Part shown: one piece after another, positions 11,866 to 22,154 of the stretch
Numbering within the stretch: the stretch's first letter is position 1
How the letters are laid out: every line of letters begins with the position of its first letter
Source of the DNA: Nannobrachium achirus
Lineage: Eukaryota > Chordata > Actinopteri > Myctophiformes > Myctophidae
Assembly (NCBI GenBank): GCA_963921795.1
Contig: OY997643.1
Coordinates: 16,765,253-16,829,252 of the forward strand
Direction: 5' to 3'
Length of the DNA stretch: 64,000 nt
The notes under the pieces: model-generated
Seen by the model: the letters and a program-made list of their open reading frames with translations, nothing else
What the model was told of the DNA's origin: nothing
Databases searched by the model: none
Program-made: the position numbers and the translations under genes

Positions 11866-11968
11866 GACTAACACATCTATGACGGCATTCAAGGGCAGTG
11901 GTGTAGTAATGTTGTCTGGAGATGTGGGTGAACTGTCTGTGAATGTCAAGGTGGTCCATGATGTAAAT

Positions 11969-12402
11969 CAGGGGTCTTCAACGTTTTCAGGCCATGGACC
12001 CCTTAGTTGAGAGAGAGATGAAGCAGGGACCCCCACAACCTTTTCATAGATTCCATATAGTTTCATCGTTTGACAGCACAATCATCAGTGTATATTTTGG
12101 ATTCATGTCAATCAGATATTTAACCACTTGAACCGGGCGTTGATACTTAATAAACTTGACCTTTCAGTCTGTACTTAGTCTGCTCTTTTTCCCCTCTACA
12201 CCAAAGCTCTTTGCCGAAAATAGCCGATCTGCTGGGAGGCGTTGTGAGCTTGTAGATCTGCTGTTTTTGGCTAAAGTTCTGCTAGGGTTCAAGTGGTTAA
12301 TATAAAAAAGTAGAAAACAAGTTTATATCACACAAAGATTTGGAGGACCCCCTGTAGTAACTCCGAGGACCCTGTAGGGTTCCCAGACCCCCTGTTGAAG
12401 AC
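11969..12402 (+). mobile_element. hAT-type MITE (CAGGGGTCTTCAACG family)
   Basis: Starts CAGGGGTCTTCAACG and ends CCCCCTGTTGAAGAC. Contains the foldback palindrome (12210-12275), here with a shortened left arm. Same family as 4087 (reverse), 23008, 60988 and 61738 (reverse). Confidence 0.75.
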
Positions 12403-13086
12403 GAAGAAGCAGTATATGCTGTCAAAATGATGCAATAAGTACTGTAATAGTAGTGTTTTCAAATTCACTTGATTTCTGCTGTGGCCGATGAATCCCGCTA
12501 GTGCTAGTGCTTGTGTCAAACTGTTCACAGAGGCTCTGAACATCTTTAGCAAAGTAACACCTGTGACAATGTGTGGCACCCTAAAGTTGTTCTTACCATT
12601 CAAATGTTATCTTCACTATTTATACTTTATTGTTAAGATTATGATTGATAAATTCACCATTTAGCTTGATTTAGTTATAGAATAGAATAGAAATATTGAC
12701 CAAGAGGGAATACATATTGCTCTCAAGTAAACATGAAAGACAATAAACAGTAAATAGAGTACAAAGCGAGTGAGACATGCAAGACTGTCTGACAAGTTAG
12801 CAACACTGGACGTGAAATGTGTGGTGAAACTGGTCTGGTGGTGCAGCGATGCAGCAAAAGGGAATTGTGTTATGAAACTGTGTTGTTTTGGGATGACACT
12901 TGTATCATTTCATTTACATTACAGTAATTTACTTTGTTTATTTTGGGATGTTTGAATGCTGGTTTGGTTGGGCAGTCATGGCATTTAGGGGCATACCCTA
13001 GCAACGCCCTAACAAGCTTGTTGTTTAGCCTACCAATCCCTACGATGGCAGAAGCACCACCTGTTTCACCATAGCAATCACAAGTT
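12403..13086. other. Intergenic sequence, no gene seen
   Basis: No supported exon or clear repeat; a short aatag triple occurs at 12675-12690. Confidence 0.4.
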
Positions 13087-13350
13087 CAGGGGCGTCACAA
13101 GGGGGAGAAAAGTGGGACTGACTTACTAGGGCGGGGCCTTACCCTTAATTATTTTATACTTTAGCTATTGAAAAATAACAGATAGGTAAAAGTCATGAAA
13201 ATGTGTGGAAATCTTTGAATATATGTTTTTTTTTAAGCGAACATTTGTAGCTAAAATTCTGCTAGGGGGGGGGGGGGGGGGGGCTGGAACTTAATATTTT
13301 GAGATGGGGGTCCGTGGCCAAATACAATTTTCGGGGTCCTTCACATGAAA
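13087..13350 (+). mobile_element. hAT-type MITE (CAGGGGCGTCAC family) lacking the palindrome centre
   Basis: Starts CAGGGGCGTCACAAGGGGG and follows 7833-8173 closely, but between gctattgaaaaata and tcatgaaaatgtg only about 15 bp remain where the other copies have the foldback palindrome. Includes a G-homopolymer at 13265-13283. Confidence 0.6.
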
Positions 13351-13501
13351 TATTCAAAGACTCGCATGGGCCATACATTCATTAGAAGGCATTATGGCTC
13401 TCCTTACAAAATATGGCGGCTGTGATTACTTGTCGTTCCAATGAACACCAGTGGCCAGTGAGGTATCTACATTTATACACTATATCTATGCACAGAATAT
13501 G

Positions 13502-13824
13502 TGTGGCGGAGAGAGTCGCAGCCCTAGCCTTGAAGCCTCAAAAGTCTAGTTTCGGGAGACCCGGGTTCGAAGCCGGGTGGGGAGGTTTGGATCACCTTCA
13601 TTACATTGGTGCCGTGACCCGGATCGGGCTTCCCTGTAGGACGAGGTCAAAGGGGGGTGAGTGTGGTGGAGAAAGTCGCAGCCCTAGCCTTGAAGCGTCA
13701 AAAGTCTAGTATCTCCCCCAGTCTACAGGGATATCCCTCTGGAGTAATGGTTAAGATATTGGACTTTCATACGGGAGATCCGGGTTCGAAACCGGGTGGA
13801 GAGGTTCGGATCACCTCTGTTACA
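13502..13824 (+). mobile_element. Miniature LTR retrotransposon (TRIM-like) with tRNA-like LTR
   Basis: Two direct repeats begin TGTGG and end TTACA: 13502-13615 (114 bp, with an internal deletion of about 50 bp) and 13662-13824 (163 bp). Between them are only 46 bp. These begin with TTGGTGCCGTGACCCGGAT, which fits a primer-binding site complementary to the 3' end of tRNA-His with one mismatch, and end with the purine run caaaggggggtgag directly before the second repeat, as a polypurine tract should. Flanks atatg and ttatg are a possible short target duplication. No gag or pol sequence exists, so movement would need enzymes from another element. The LTR carries a tRNA-like Pol III promoter. 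Confidence 0.7.
13734..13803 (+). other. tRNA-like sequence inside the 3' LTR
   Basis: An A-box-like TGGAGTAATGG (13740-13750) and a perfect B box GGTTCGAAACC (13783-13793) are spaced as in tRNA genes. A 7-bp acceptor-like pairing, TCCCTCT with GGAGAGG, has one mismatch and two wobbles, and the T-arm CCGGG/CCCGG is intact. The anticodon arm is degenerate, so it is probably not a functional tRNA. The 5' LTR keeps only the B box (GGTTCGAAGCC, 13564-13574). Confidence 0.6.
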
Positions 13825-15140
13825 TTATGTGTCATCAAATTGTCTCAATTTGATGACCTCACTGTCACATTTAGCTCTCAACCAATACAGTCTGCACATT
13901 ACTGACCTCTCAAGACAGAATGTCTGAAACGGAACAGAGAGGGTGTTGTTTTTCATTTGACAACGGGTTCCCAGATTGGCACGCTACTGACCAGTGTGCC
14001 GAGAGGCATAGCCGCGGGAACTAATTTGAGGCAGGAGGGGCTGTCGATCGTGTCACGCGCGCGCACGCGCTTTGCGTGTGCGCGAAAAATTGCGGTTATT
14101 TGCGGATTTTAATTGTGTTTTATAACCTTTTTTGCATGTTTTATTCAGGTTTCCGCGGTTTATTTTTTAGCTAAATGTAACACAATTGGGAACTGCACAC
14201 TAAACTTTCCCTTTGCCTCTCCAAACGGGCTGTGGACAGTGCGGAGACATATAAAAAATGCGCACACAGTGGCCATATGCCACTGATCTGATTGCAGCCA
14301 GCAGGATATTATTAGATGCTATATTGTCCGCCGCATCGGTCCAGACCCCAGTGTTAGGAAACAGCTGGTCAACTTCTGGTACACCATAGCCATTAGCCAC
14401 TAGCTAGCCCAAACATTAGCCTAGCCAGGCAGCACAGCAGCATAACATAGCATTCATCATTACAAGTCTTTAGCCACGACTCACCAGTGAGGACGCCAGG
14501 GCTAGCAGAGGGCGATGTGTAATGCCTTCATAGCCTAGGTTGTGTTGTCTTGGTGTTCTGTATATTCCTTTTATGCCCGTATTGTTATAATTCACCAGAG
14601 TCCATGACGCATATGTTACGCACGGAGAGACAGACGCTTAGACAAGTTAAAAGGGAAGTCCTTTGAAAGCCATTTCCTGTCTAAACAGTGCCCAGAAGCA
14701 CATTTCAAAACAAGAGCCTTTCTTTTTTTTTTTGTCTATACAATCGATCATTCAACACATGTTTATTTTGAAATTGTACTGGAAATAGAAGTAGCCAATA
14801 GCTCCTACTTCACGCCACTGATGTCAGAGCCTCTACTTGCCGATCGGCAATATTTTTCCCCCAACCCCCCTTTAGGGGGTGCGGTGGGGGGTGCGGTGGG
14901 ACGTGGGGGAGGGGGTGCGGCCGCACCCCCAGCACCCCTACTTCCCTCGGCACTGCCGAGAGGAGGGGATAAGTTCATATCTTTGCTACGTTGAGCAACA
15001 CATTTACAGGACACATTGTTTAGATCTCAACTACTGTATACAGATACAGATGTCAGCCATGTATCTGTGTCCTGACCTAAACTTCTTACAAATAGTAATG
15101 AAATGAAAATGCCTCCAGAGAGCAACACATAGAACTATCC
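13825..15140. other. Intergenic sequence, probable decayed DNA transposon
   Basis: No exon supported. ccagtgtgccgag near 13991 and cacgccactg ending at 14820 could be the termini of an old hAT element, but they match poorly. A very G+C-rich stretch with aggggg/cccct runs lies at 14855-14965, and an alternating cgcgcgcacgcgc run at 14057-14069. Confidence 0.35.
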
Positions 15141-15230
15141 AGTTAGGCCTAATGCCCTGCAACCTGCAAGAAAACCAACAAAGCCACAGTCATCATTCAT
15201 TCCGTCTGTCCTATTGATAGTTTAATTCAC

Positions 15231-15384
15231 GACAAAGAAGAAGTCGCAAGCACTCAAGGAATCTATCCTTTTCACATGATTTTATTTACCTTGCTGGACA
15301 GGAGCAACGCACGCGTTTCGACCTTGTCGGTCTTGGCCGAGGTAAATAAAATCATGTGAAAAGGAGATTCCTTGAGTGGCGACT
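15231..15384. mobile_element. Foldback element with a 16-bp target duplication
   Basis: tgatagtttaattcac occurs at 15215-15230 and 15385-15400. The insert is a hairpin: its left half (agtcgc..aagcactcaaggaatct, ccttttcacatgatttt, atttacc) pairs with the right half (ggtaaat, aaaatcatgtgaaaagg, agattccttgagtg). The loop contains cacgcgtttcgacc. Confidence 0.75.
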
Positions 15385-15480
15385 TGATAGTTTAATTCAC
15401 CGATAGGCTATCATTGCTGAGGAAATGAACACACCAGCAGAGTTCTTGCTCCATTATATGTCTAACATGACAGTTATGTA

Positions 15481-15537
15481 CACACACACACACACACACA
15501 CACACACCCACGCGCACGCACACGCACACGCACACGC

Positions 15538-15600
<63 letters not shown>
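15481..15600. repeat. (CA)n/(CACACG)n microsatellite
   Basis: CA tract with an internal CGCACA-rich segment, at the same relative place as the 10478 tract in the other duplicated block. Confidence 0.95.
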
Positions 15601-15602
<2 letters not shown>

Positions 15603-16294
15603 AACCAACCAGTGCCTGAGCACCTGCCCATTGTCTTCATAGGATAAAGTTCCCTTTTTACTGTAATGCTTATACATCATTTCTCACATTTTTGAGCGGT
15701 TCAAACCGCTCCTATAAGTGGCTGTGCGTGTGTCCGTAGCCTTTTTTCTCAGCGTTTTGCCATAGTAAAATGTGTGTGCGTAGCATCATGTTTGTCTAGT
15801 GATGTCATATGTTGTATGTCTGTAGCCTTTTTCCTCTGCGTTTTGCCATAGCAAAATGTGTGTGTGTGTAGCATAGCCTGTACAATACATCCTAGACTTA
15901 AATCCTAGTCTGAAGGACGACCACCTCACATTGGGTGTGATTTTTATTATCTCTATTGATGACCAATTTGCTCTAGTCTGCCATGCTCTAGGTCAGCAGC
16001 AGATTCTCAGAGTTTCTAAGACAGTGGCTGTGGCTGTGAGAGGTGTTCTGTAGTACAGACAGTGGCTGTGGGTGTGAGAGGTGAACTGTAGTATAGACAG
16101 TGTTGTTTGGTGTGAGAGGTGTACTGTAGTATAGACAGTGTTGTTTGAGGATGTGGCTAACAACACATCAGGCACATCATACCTAAAGGGTTGAACTTTG
16201 TTTGACGTAATTGGCTAGTCTTTAAGTCTTCCTCTTCCGTGACTTCTGCTTCCCAACAAGTTGTAAAAGAAGTTTAGTTTGAAGATAAACTGCC

Positions 16295-19200
16295 ATGTCT
16301 GAAGACGTTTACGCAGTGCCTGACCTGGCAAAGAAGGTCAGCTCTGGCCAGGCAAAGAGGGAGCAGGAGATGGAGACGAGAGGAGAGAATGAAGACAGAG
16401 GAGAGAGGGAGGAGATGATAGTTGACATCTATGTGTCTGTGGACGACCTTGACCTTGACCCTGTCCCTGTCCCTGGGACACAGCCGGATGCAGGTAAAAT
16501 AAATGATACAATCGTTAACTGACACATCTATGGATGTTATTCAAGTGTAGGTAAACAGAGGTGTAGTGTTGGACAGGTCAGTGGTGTAGAGGTGTGTTGT
16601 GTAGGTCAGGGGTTTTCAAAGTGGGTGACGGGGCACCCTGGGGTGCCGTGACGGCAGTCCAGGGGTGCCGCGAGATAATGTGATATTATTTGTAATTTAT
16701 TTGGACACTTGAAAAAATATTTAGTATCATTTTAAACTTGAAGTACAAAGTTATTTTCAGTCAGTTCTAACCAAAATGGCTATTATCTCAACGTTTTCCT
16801 CGCAACATAATCACTAAAATATCGTCACTGTCGGGCAGAAACCTCGTATCTCCAAGTTTCAAATGTGTAGGTCTTTTGGTAAAGCAAAGCCCTGCTTCGC
16901 ACAATGCTAGTGAAAACAGCCGATCTACAAGCACACAACGCCTCGCATGGCGAGGCGTTGTGTGCTTGTAGATCGGCTGTTTTCACTAGTTTAGTACATT
17001 TTATAGATGATAAATACAAAACGAACGGTTTTGGACATACAAGGTTTCTACCCGACAACGACGATATGCTAAAAATATATTGAGTGCTGGGAGTGAAAAT
17101 TATAATGTAGGGGTGCCTCGGATTAAAAAAAAATATTTATGAGGTGCCCTGAGACAAAAAAGTTTGGGAACCCCTGTTGTACAGGGCAGTGGTGTAGAGG
17201 TGTGTAGTGTAGGTAAACAGTAGTGTAGTACAGGACAGTGGTGTAGAGGTGGGTAGGTGGGTGTGCTTGAATTTTGCCAGTTCAAATGTCAAGGTGGTCC
17301 ATGCTGCATGTTAACGAAACACACCCTGTGTAATAAATAAACCCCAATATGGATATATACCAGTAAGACTCCCTAATCGGGAGATAAGCGACCGTAGGTG
17401 GCTTATCTCCACAAATAGGGCAAAAATGTGTTTTGCCCAAATCTTCCTGATCCATGTTGATGACATGAGTGTAGACATGCTGTGTAGTGATATTTGTGAT
17501 TTTAGGGCGAAAACTGTAGGAGCAGTGTCCAAAAATTTGTTTTAAAAATCGGCCTGAAGGTGGCGCTAGAATAGGGCCATGTGAGAAATGAGGGGTGGGG
17601 TCTCCGCGTTGCCTTGGCGGACGAATAGGTACCGGCCCCGGCTCTCCCGGACGCTCCTAGCCCTAGTTATGGCATTTTATGTGCGCTGCAGTGGCAGGGG
17701 GTCCTCCACTGCACACTTTTGCATCCGTTCTGGAGCACCAGGAGTCGGTGGTCCCCGGGAATTCCCCGTGAGCAGCCCCGTTGGGGTGGTCATTTGGTCA
17801 TTTTAGCACATTTGGTCATTTTTTACATCTGGGGGTCCCCCAGGGACCTGGGGGTCCCTGGGGCTCCGGGGGTCCTTGGAGGTTGTAGTTTGGCAGGCAA
17901 GGAGTGTGTGTGTAAAATCTGGCATGGATCGAGTCAACGGGTGCGGAGATATAAGCAGGGAAAAAGTGTGACGTGTGACGTGTGAGCACATTTGGTCATT
18001 TTTTACATCTGGGGGTCCCCCAGGGACCTGGGGGTCCCTGGGGCTCCGGGGGTCCTTTGAGGTTGTAGTTTGGCAGTCAAGGAGTGTGTGTGCAAAATTT
18101 GGCATGGATGGGGGCAACGGTTGTGGAGATATGAGCAGGGCAAAAGTGTGACGGACTGACTCACTGACAGACCTACGGTCGCAATTAATAAAGGATAAAA
18201 TAAAATAAAATGTCCATATACAGTATGGGCATTCCCAGATGATGCCCTGTTAGGGTACCCCGTTATACCCATATACAGTATGGAGATCCCCAGGCATCAA
18301 ACCCAAGCCCTAACTCGCCAAGGTTCTGCTTGGCTTTACTAATTAACATTCGTTTTATGCCCATATATGGAGATTCCTATATTATCAATATTAAGGACAT
18401 TATTAAGGATATTATATTATATTATATTATATTATATTATATTATATTATATTATATTATATTATATTATATTATCAAAAGGACATATCTGGGAATGCCC
18501 ATATATGGGGATGTTTTGACATAACATTGTTGACTGTCATGCAGGGGTCTCCATATAAACAGTATGAGTTTATGGCCTGTCACCCTGAGGTGTCTTACTA
18601 GTAAATAAACCCCCATAAACGGTTTACCTTGTATTCTATATGCTGCCAAAAATGATGCTATTTTCAAGCCGCCCTTTTTTTTTACAACTTCATTTATTTA
18701 TGTTTAAGTACTAATAGTAGTAGGTAGAGGTGGAAAGAGTACTGAAAAATCTTACTCAAAGTAAGAGTACGGTTACTTTTTTTAGTAAGAGTAAGAGTAA
18801 GAGTAAAAGTACTAGTCCAGGAAATTACTCAAAAGTAAGAGTAAAAAGTAGCCTATTTAAAAACGACTCTTTGAGTAAAAAGTTAAAGTACTTTCCCCCC
18901 CTTTTTTTACATTAATTACATCATGAGAACCTGTATGCAGATATCTCTACCATCCGAGGATACACTGCATTATAGCCTATAGTATTTTTCTTGTTAACTC
19001 GTTTCATACTGAACAACCTGTTCAGATGTGGCCAGGGATGCGCACATTGTTCACTTTCCTGTGTTTGTCTTTCTCCTTCTTCTTTGTCAGATGAGCTAGC
19101 TCCACTGTCGGGAAGTTTGACAATATAAGGATAATCATTGTCAGATTCAGATTCATTCATTTTCAAGTTTAACTTGTAGGAGCGCTTTTAAAGATGAATG

Positions 19201-20884
19201 CTACACACTATTAAAAGTCTTTATGCTTTGTGAGGTAGGCTACATTCCAATTAATGTTCATTATTTTCCATATCCTGTACAGTTTAAACGCAACCCTATC
19301 ATGTTCCATTGCGTAAACTAGGCCATTAAGCAATTGAGCCGAGTTGAAACTTGCAACAAATTTCAACATAATCCCCCAAACTGTGGTTTCGTAAAGTTGC
19401 AAAACTGAACAGTCCACATCAAGGTGTTGAGTGGAGATAGTTTTTAGTTTCCCAAGAGAGAGGGAGAGAGAGAGAGTGGCAGTCTTCTGCGATTGGTTGA
19501 TCGCCTGATCAATCAGCAGTAGCAAAGCAGATGACGTTGTTGTTAAGCAACCCATGATTAGCTACTTGCTAATCAAAGAAACTGACAGAATCAGAGAATT
19601 CGAAACGACGCTGATTTGCCGTACAGATTTTCAACCGAGCTCGCCTCTCCATTGAGAGAGTCACCAGACCCCTGAATCGCCTAAACATTTTTTTTTGTGG
19701 CTAGCGATTCAGGGGCTGGAGCCAGGCAATGAGTGAGCAATAATGTTTGTGCGATCAAAAATGCCTTGCAGCAACTTCCCATGAGACTCAAGCTGGGGGT
19801 CAGCCATCGTGTATCTCTGCAACGTTCTAAAATGGTTCAGTCTCATCTCAAATCTTTGGACTGATCTAGGCTATACATGTCATAATATGTTGACACACCA
19901 ATAACTGACATGTTCTTTTTCAAGCTTTAAACTACATTCATGGTGTAATAAAAAAAATACTTGTTTATCTGTCATAAATCATCACACCATATCTGCAGGT
20001 GTCACTTATTTAAAAGTCTTATTTGAACAAAGTAACCTCACAGGTTTGTGGTGTGTTTTTCAGACTCTGCTGAGCCAAAGAAGGATGGCTTCAGCGCTGC
20101 TGCAGTGTGTCTGGGACTGCTGAGTCTTCTCCTGTTGGCTGGCATCATTGGTCTGGTCATAAAATGTGAGTGTCATTCTGTCAACTGTAAACTGTAGACC
20201 TTACATGTTATATGCATGAATAGTGTTGATGGCTGTTGTTCCAACATATTCTTTTTTTTCAACCTTAACCTTTGCCACCATGCCTTTTCACCTGTTTCCC
20301 AAAGAAATACCTGTATATGGCCCTTGATCTCAAAAGGAACAAATAGGTCAATAGGTCAAATACGTTTTAGGTTTAATGAAGCTCTTCTGTTGGTTGATTC
20401 TCCTTCTTGCAGATTCTGACTCGATTCAAAAGAACAACAACCTGACAAAATCCCTTGACGAGATGCAGACCAGTTTCAAACAGTTACAGTCAAGTTATAA
20501 CCAGACCAAAGACCTTCTTGAGATGCAGTCCACAAATAAGAACCTGACTGAACAGAACGCCAAACTACTGACCAGTTTCAAACAGCTCCAGTCCAGATAT
20601 GACAATCTTACCTCATCAGATGGCATCAAAAGATGTATTTGTGGTCAGTTTTTCATTGTTATATGCCTATCATGTTGTTCATCATTTCTCATTAATCTGA
20701 ACAACTGAATAACGGTTTAACATTATTTTTTGTTGTCGTTAGAATCAAGTGGATTCACGTTTGCTGGAGGTGTGTGTTATTACATCTCTACTGAGATGAA
20801 AACCTGGAATGAGAGCAGAGAGTGGTGTAGAGCCAACCAATCAGACCTGATGGTCATAAAGAGCCCAGAAAAACAGGTATGATG

Positions 20885-20947
<63 letters not shown>

Positions 20948-22154
20948 CTGTGTGTGCGTGCGCGTGCGTGCGTGTGCATGTGTGTGTGTGTGTGTGCGCC
21001 TGGGTGCATGCAAGTGTGCATGTCTGTGTATGTGTACATAGACATTTGACCACACTCAAAAATGACAAAATATAGTCAATGCACAATCTCACATAGTGTC
21101 GCTTCGTGATGCTTTGTGACCTCATGGAATGCCTATTTTTAAGTGTAAAATAACACTTAAAGGGATATTTCACATTCAAACTAGTTTGGGATCATTTTAA
21201 CGTCTACTCTAGCAGGCTTTGGTGAGCACTCCTGACAGTTTTTAAGTTACTTGATTCAGTATTTGATATTAATTTTAACAGACACAGTCCTATACAAAGC
21301 CATAACTACAAACTATATTTTAACCATAGGATCAGGATGAGGAGTGTCTGATAAAATGAATATCAAATATCTAAAAACTTAATCAAGCAACTTAAAAACG
21401 GTCAGGGTTGCTCACAAAAGCCAGAGTAGATGTTAAAATGAGTGAAATATCCCTTTAAATAAGAATAAACAAATAAATTCACATCACAATATTACAAAAT
21501 ACAAAATCCTGATAATGATATCCAGATCCAGACCCATATATAGTCCAGCCTTACAGTAATGTGTTCCACTTTGTTGAGACATACATCTACAGTATTGTAC
21601 AGTTTATACTTCAGTATAACCATCATCCTTTCTGTCCAGAAACTTGTTGTAGGCCTAATTTCAAACCAGACAGTGTGGCTGGGTTTGACTGACACAGACA
21701 CAGAAGGACAATGGAAGTGGGTCGACGGAAAGCTACTGAACACAACAGCGTAAGATCATCTTCATTTCACCTCCTCTTGTTCATTTCAACATTTTCATTT
21801 GTTTCTACATTTGTCTAAATGGTATCAAATGCTGTAGCTACTAAATACAAATGTGTCACTGTCTCTAAGGAAATTATACCTTTTATCTACATTACAGTAT
21901 GCACTATTCAGTTATTTTATATCTAACAAGTAGAATATCATTTGTGGACATGGATTAAAAAGCAAAAGATATAGAGAGAAAAACAGCACTGTAAAGGTAT
22001 TACAATGGAATGTTCCTTCTACAGTTACTGGACAGCTGGTCAGCCTGACAACAGTGGAGGAGAGGAAGACTGTGTTGACGTTCGGACGGATGGCTGGCAT
22101 GACTTCCCATGTTCTCAACTGAACCTCTGGATCTGTGAAAGAGCTGTGTGTTGA
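16295..22154 (+). CDS. Type II membrane C-type lectin receptor (CD209/CLEC4-like), six exons
   Basis: Exons: 16295-16493, 20064-20165, 20413-20643, 20743-20876, 21640-21749, 22025-22154; all junctions are GT-AG and phases agree, giving 301 residues. Order: charged cytoplasmic tail (1-77, with IVDIYVSVDDL), one transmembrane helix (about 78-99, rich in Leu and Ala), a stalk (101-177) of coiled-coil-like repeats such as LTSFKQLQSRYDNLT with N-glycosylation sites, then a lectin domain (178-301). The domain has CYYIS, WNESREWC, VWLGLTD, GQPDNSGGEEDC and LWICE. The expected disulphides are C206-C296 and C275-C288, with an extra N-terminal pair near 175/189. The sugar-site triplet is QPD (265-267), the galactose-type variant, and the usual WND is WHD (283-285). 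Such receptors sit on fish leukocytes and bind glycans. Intron 1 (3.6 kb) is full of repeats. The start was chosen because it opens the conserved tail. Confidence 0.85.
16617..17176 (+). mobile_element. hAT MITE (CAGGGGTTTTCAAAG family), copy B
   Basis: Nearly identical to 11252-11865 and in a comparable place after the lectin first exon, but inserted at a different base: flanks are gtgtaggt and ttgtacag, not a clear duplication. Contains the best foldback palindrome of the window (16907-16989). Confidence 0.8.
16907..16989. repeat. Perfect foldback palindrome, 40-bp arms
   Basis: The left arm starts ctagtgaaaacagccgat and ends acgcctcgc; a 3-base centre (atg) is followed by the exact reverse complement. 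Related copies or halves occur at about 4087, 7924, 9512, 10061, 11567, 12210, 23231, 24164, 27461, 28485, 33874, 42773, 46789, 54028, 60004, 61251, 61864 and 63074, in several transposon families. Confidence 0.9.
17310..17600. repeat. Unclassified interspersed repeat (GGTGGCGCTA family) in lectin intron 1
   Basis: Contains gtccaaaaat.tgttttaaaaatcggcctgaaggtggcgcta, which recurs near 25560, 38220, 49795 and 56400. Confidence 0.6.
17805..18164. repeat. Two tandem copies of a 180-bp unit
   Basis: Each copy starts agcacatttggtcatttttt and runs through gggggtcccccagggacctg, ggttgtagtttggcag and ggagatat.agcaggg. The copies are almost identical, so the duplication is recent or homogenised. Confidence 0.85.
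18200..18600. mobile_element. CArG-box MITE fragments in lectin intron 1
   Basis: Contains CCATATATGG at 18361-18370 and 18499-18508, gccctgttagggtacc, and the family end caccctgaggtgtcttactagta. An (ATTAT)n microsatellite at 18412-18474 has expanded inside it. Confidence 0.6.
18724..18910. mobile_element. hAT-like agagtaagagtaaaag repeat
   Basis: Starts agaggtggaaagagtact and consists of degenerate aagagtaa units typical of a dispersed fish hAT MITE. The rest of intron 1, 18911-20063, shows no exon; a small hairpin (cccctgaatcgc / gcgattcagggg) lies at about 19669-19717. Confidence 0.5.
20884..21000. repeat. (GCGT)n microsatellite directly after a lectin exon
   Basis: Begins 8 bp downstream of the splice donor of exon 4 (donor at 20877), so it nearly abuts the splice site. 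Confidence 0.95.
21160..21455. mobile_element. Tc1/mariner-like MITE in lectin intron 4
   Basis: Termini AAGGGATATTTCAC and GTGAAATATCCCTT, flanked by TA on both sides; the inverted repeats extend about 90 bp with scattered mismatches (tttaacgtctactct versus agagtagatgttaaa). Confidence 0.8.

Larger units (their letters stand above)
15141..16616 (+). repeat. Segmental duplication, copy B (lectin first-exon block)
   Basis: Paralogous to 9345-11251. It keeps the empty sites for two hAT insertions present near copy A (the element ending at 9344 and the element 11252-11865). It carries its own private insertions at 15231-15384 and, just beyond, 16617-17176. Confidence 0.7.

Noticed and set aside
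17803-18117. A 104-residue frame with two near-identical halves on the minus strand
   Set aside because: It follows the 180-bp tandem repeat in an intron; the repeat unit is open on both strands and resembles no protein.
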